Assembly: GCA_018466975.1 (NCBI GenBank) | Contig: CM031563.1 | Location: 1,984,001-2,048,000 of the forward strand | Length of the DNA: 64,000 bases | Direction: 5' to 3' | Source: Sparassis latifolia | Lineage: Eukaryota > Basidiomycota > Agaricomycetes > Polyporales > Sparassidaceae | Part shown: in pieces, positions 61,329-64,000 of the stretch | Numbering within the stretch: position 1 is the first letter of the stretch | Layout of the letters: each line of letters starts with the position of its first letter | Program-made: the position numbers and the translations under genes | Notes under the pieces: model-generated | The model's database searches: none | What the model saw: the letters and a program-made list of their open reading frames with translations, nothing else | What the model was told of the DNA's origin: nothing

Positions 61329-62668
61329 GCAGTGGTTGCTGCGGTCATCGTCGCGGAAGATGGATGCGGTGGTCTCGTTGTGCTGATACTAGTAGTCGAG
61401 TTGTAGAATCTGAAATACGATGTGTTTGGCTCTGGGGCCTGAGAACTCAGTCTTCGTCTGCGCATCTTTATGAACCTCGAGTGCGTTGTGATTTGCATGA
61501 CAGCGCTGTGCTACTACCAAAAGTGCCGAAGCGCGCACGCATCGAGTTCGCTGTCGAGGATGAATGAATCACACCGCTGCGAAATTCACGCTGGCAAACA
61601 AGATTACTTCCAAGATACACCGTATCACCAAAGAGGTAGCTAATAATGAGTAAATACAGAATAACCCTTCCACGGATCATCGAGGCATGAGAGCACTAAT
61701 AGTACACGACAGCGATGCGGCAACGTACCAGCAGAAATTTCTTCGAAGCAGAGCGAGGGGACAGCGACATATGGTTCGAGTCTCAAAACCTGGCCGATAG
61801 AGTCGCGGCGCAGCCCGACGAGCGCTGAGGGATTACCCACCGGGGTACCAGGGACGCCACGGTGAGCGCGAAGCATTTCACGGAGGGCCTCGTTCTGTAC
61901 CGAGTCTCAATCAGCATGGGAGAAGAAAGACAGAAGGAGGGTGGACGGGTGGACATACAGAACGCTGAAGCTCGGACACGTCGCGCTCGAGGGCGGCGAC
62001 CATACTCTTGGGGTGGAAAGACGTGCATGTCAATAAGCGGCGAGAGCTAAACGGACGGGCGGAACGCGGCTTACCTTGGCTGTCTTGGAGTTGTGGCCTG
62101 AGACCTCAATTACAAGTTGTCTGTGCCTCTTTATAGCCTCGGTGACGGTGCACTGACCGTGATGCCCAGTCAAAATGCCGTATTGCGAGGCGAAGCAGAA
62201 TGAACCAGGTCAACGCCGCGTTCTGCTTCGATCTCGTACGAAAAGTGAACTATATGATATCCTGGATGAAGCAGTTCACGTCAGATCGAGGTGCTCGGGA
62301 CAGCCACGATGGAAATCGCATCAGGTCGTACATCTGTTGAATATGCATCCAATTTTTGTACTAGCTAGTGAAAATTTGATTGAATGTGATACGGTTCGTT
62401 CTACTTTGATACCGCTCGCTCTGCTTCGATGTGGTCCGTCCTGCACGTACCATCGCATATCAGCCCGCCCGCTGCTCGCCCTAGTCTGCTTTCAAATCAG
62501 GGTGCTTCACCGTAGTACACGATTTCGGAGTTACATAAGCAACTTGATCTCCGAAACGCGTCGAGTAGATCTGGTGTAACGCGACGCGTCGGCCTCCGCA
62601 AGACAACACCCTCTGTGTTGCGTGAAATTTCCAATAATTATACATTCCACCATCCTCATACTGTCAGA
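61329..62668. other. Copy E 3' region and unassigned sequence
   Basis: The family 3'-UTR motif lies at 61411-61450. A minus-strand frame at 61640-61876 (ALVGLRRDSIGQVLRLEPYV) has coding-like composition but was not recognised. Confidence 0.35.
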
Positions 62669-62818
62669 ATGACTTCTATATTCATTGGGCCACACTCGTT
62701 TCGATTCAGTTCACCTGAGGGACTCACACTGTGCCAGCAAATACTCGCGAGATCTCTACCTTATGATCCACACGACTATCAACTGGAAGGTGTCTGCAAG
62801 GCATTAGATGGCAAGTAG
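62669..62818 (+). pseudogene. N-terminal fragment resembling a RecQ-like helicase
   Basis: An ATG-started 49-codon frame reads MTSIFIGPHSFRFSSPEGLT then YDPHDYQLEGVCKALDGK-stop. YQLEGVCKALDGK is like the Q-motif region that precedes Walker A in the RecQ-like helicases that are multicopy in agaricomycetes. Walker A does not follow, with or without the possible intron at GTAGAC. This looks like a fragment, probably carried by a mobile element. Confidence 0.4.
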
Positions 62819-63265
62819 ACAACACAATCCTCTTGTGCAGGAGACGCAGACCAGGTCGGGATGACATCTTGAAGCACAACGCAAGAAGGTGATGTTGAGC
62901 CTGGCAGCTGTGGATGAGGAAGCGAGGCTGTCTGAGTAGGGCAGGTTGAATTTTGTAGTTGAGCATCATGAGAAATGTAGCGAGGAACTGGCATCAAGGG
63001 TGGACCATTGACAGGACTGTGGAATGGGAACATCTTTGCCTTGGGAAAGGTGAGCGCATCTTGACGCGACGCGATGACCCACTGTTTCGGTCAGGAACCC
63101 TCAGCCGGCATTATGGTCGGATCAACGGCATCTCTTCGGCATCCGCGTTCACGAGTGAAATCCTGTACTACGGTTAAGGGGGCGCGTTTGAAAGCAGACC
63201 TATATCAGTCCTTCCCTCCAACCTCTCATAGGACTGATTTTGTAGTCTGGCTTTGGGAGACTATG

Positions 63266-63360
63266 CTCGCCCCCCGCCCGCTGCTCGTACCCACCCGCTG
63301 CTCGTACCCACCCGCTGCTCACCCCCCGCCCGCTGATCGCATGCCATCCGCTGCTCAAGC
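63266..63360. repeat. CCCGCTGCTCGTACCCA-type tandem repeat
   Basis: Four to five units sharing CCCGCTGCTC are spaced 16-18 bp apart. Single related units appear at about 62466 and 63648. Confidence 0.75.
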
Positions 63361-63794
63361 ATTCACATCCCATCAGCCGACCACCACCCCAGCCCATGCG
63401 ACCCATCAGCCGCCCAGCCTGCTGTTGAAATCTACAATGAACAGTTACCTATATTACATAGTTAGCCATCGCCTGCCCAGTTCCACAATGAACTTACCTT
63501 CGCCTTTCCACGCGCATGCACGGGCTTTTCGGAATCCTCGTCCGTAGATTTTGATGCCTTCTTTACCACCTTTGCTGCTGCTTTTCTGCCTTTGCTGCCG
63601 CGGTAGCTGCTGTGCTCATGCCCTCGAATCTCTGACGCTCGCGTCCCACCCGCTGCTCCTGTACCATTCGCCGCACCGTACTGCTCCCATATTGCTCCGT
63701 ACTGTCTAAGACATAGTTAGCCAAATCGAACAAAAAAAGTTGTTCTGCACTTACTGGAGCTGTTCTACGTGCAAGTGCCTTCCCATAATCCTTG
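63361..63794 (-). other. Possible spliced exons of unknown type
   Basis: Two minus-strand introns have strong signals: GTAAGT donors near 63500 and 63753, with CTAACTATGT branch sites before TAG acceptors. The exon between them is open in one frame and Lys/Ala-rich (KAAAKVVKKASKSTDEDSEK). No family was recognised and the link to the fragment on the right is unclear. Confidence 0.3.
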
Positions 63795-64000
63795 CAAAGT
63801 AAACCTATATCCCATGTATGTGATCCGTCTCTCTCCTGAAGGAGAGCTTTGGGAGGTCCTTGACGGAGCTGCGACAGTCCTCGTCCATCTCGGTGAATGT
63901 GGTGCTGGCCTGGGAGAAGTAGGCCCAGGCCATGCCACGGGAAAAATTGTGGGTGTCGTCCTCGGTCAAGGATCTGGTGGAAGGTTTCAATGTCGATGGT
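63795..64000 (-). pseudogene. YPD1: Fragment of a YPD1-type histidine phosphotransfer (HPt) protein
   Basis: Entering from the right edge, the minus strand reads IDIETFHQIL, then after a frame change TEDDTHNFSRGMAWAYFSQA, STTFTEMDED and KDLPKLS. These are the first HPt helices of fungal YPD1, the relay between hybrid histidine kinases and response regulators. In the family KDLPKLS runs straight into the helix with the phosphorylated His. Here it turns into FRRETDHIHGI-stop, so the active site is missing. Both the frame change and the lost helix indicate a non-functional duplicate. Upstream sequence is outside the window. Confidence 0.6.

Overview
The window looks like nuclear DNA of an agaricomycete fungus, most likely a wood-inhabiting, polypore-like basidiomycete. 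Genes are dense and lie on both strands. They are cut by many 50-70 bp GT-AG introns. The content is typical of the group: a class I hydrophobin, Zn2Cys6 regulator, F-box/LRR gene remnants, a Ty1/copia element and secreted repeat proteins. No rRNA, tRNA or CRISPR was seen. Gene coordinates are start-to-stop spans that include introns; exon joins were made by eye from reading frame, splice sites and family conservation.

Layout, 1-18 kb: 5' part of GOT1 (-); a broken F-box/LRR-like gene (+); a decayed copy of the GSEAINW secreted-repeat family (+); a medium-chain reductase (-); a hydrophobin without its eighth cysteine (-); COG5 (-); a Gly/Met-rich protein (+); a Zn2Cys6 transcription factor (-); an SLC35C2-like transporter (-).

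18-30 kb: MED31 (-) and UCHL5 (+) are divergent. The space between them holds a 421-bp terminal-inverted-repeat element, which itself contains a complete Ty1/copia retrotransposon (19538-24402, minus strand) with identical 239-bp LTRs and broken gag-pol. An aldo/keto reductase follows, then two tandem members of the GSEAINW family.

30-43 kb is metabolic: amino-acid permease, fumarate reductase with a C-terminal cytochrome b5 domain, nicotinamide riboside kinase, a PAXX-like non-homologous end-joining factor, a bacterial-type mannose-1-phosphate guanylyltransferase and a small Cys-rich secreted protein. 43-53 kb is accessory: F-box/LRR pseudogenes (one split by a 1.16-kb TIR element), another GSEAINW gene and a second repeat family with dibasic sites. 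53-58 kb holds a Ser/Pro-rich protein and CUL4. 58-64 kb holds a further, frameshifted GSEAINW copy and gene fragments, including a piece of a YPD1-type HPt protein at the right edge.

The most unusual content is the secreted-repeat system. Five loci (about 2.5, 27.8, 28.6, 46.1 and 60.8 kb) encode a signal peptide, a phase-2 intron right after it, and repeated modules in which GSEAINW plus a basic glycine-rich helix alternates with an acidic linker ending in LLAR. They share 3'-UTR sequence, and the four with an intact 5' end share promoter and 5'-UTR sequence. A sixth locus (about 48.3 kb) has a different module with RR/KR sites but the same C-terminal ending, LD-stop. This looks like a rapidly expanding and decaying family of secreted peptide precursors. 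I do not recognise it as a described family.
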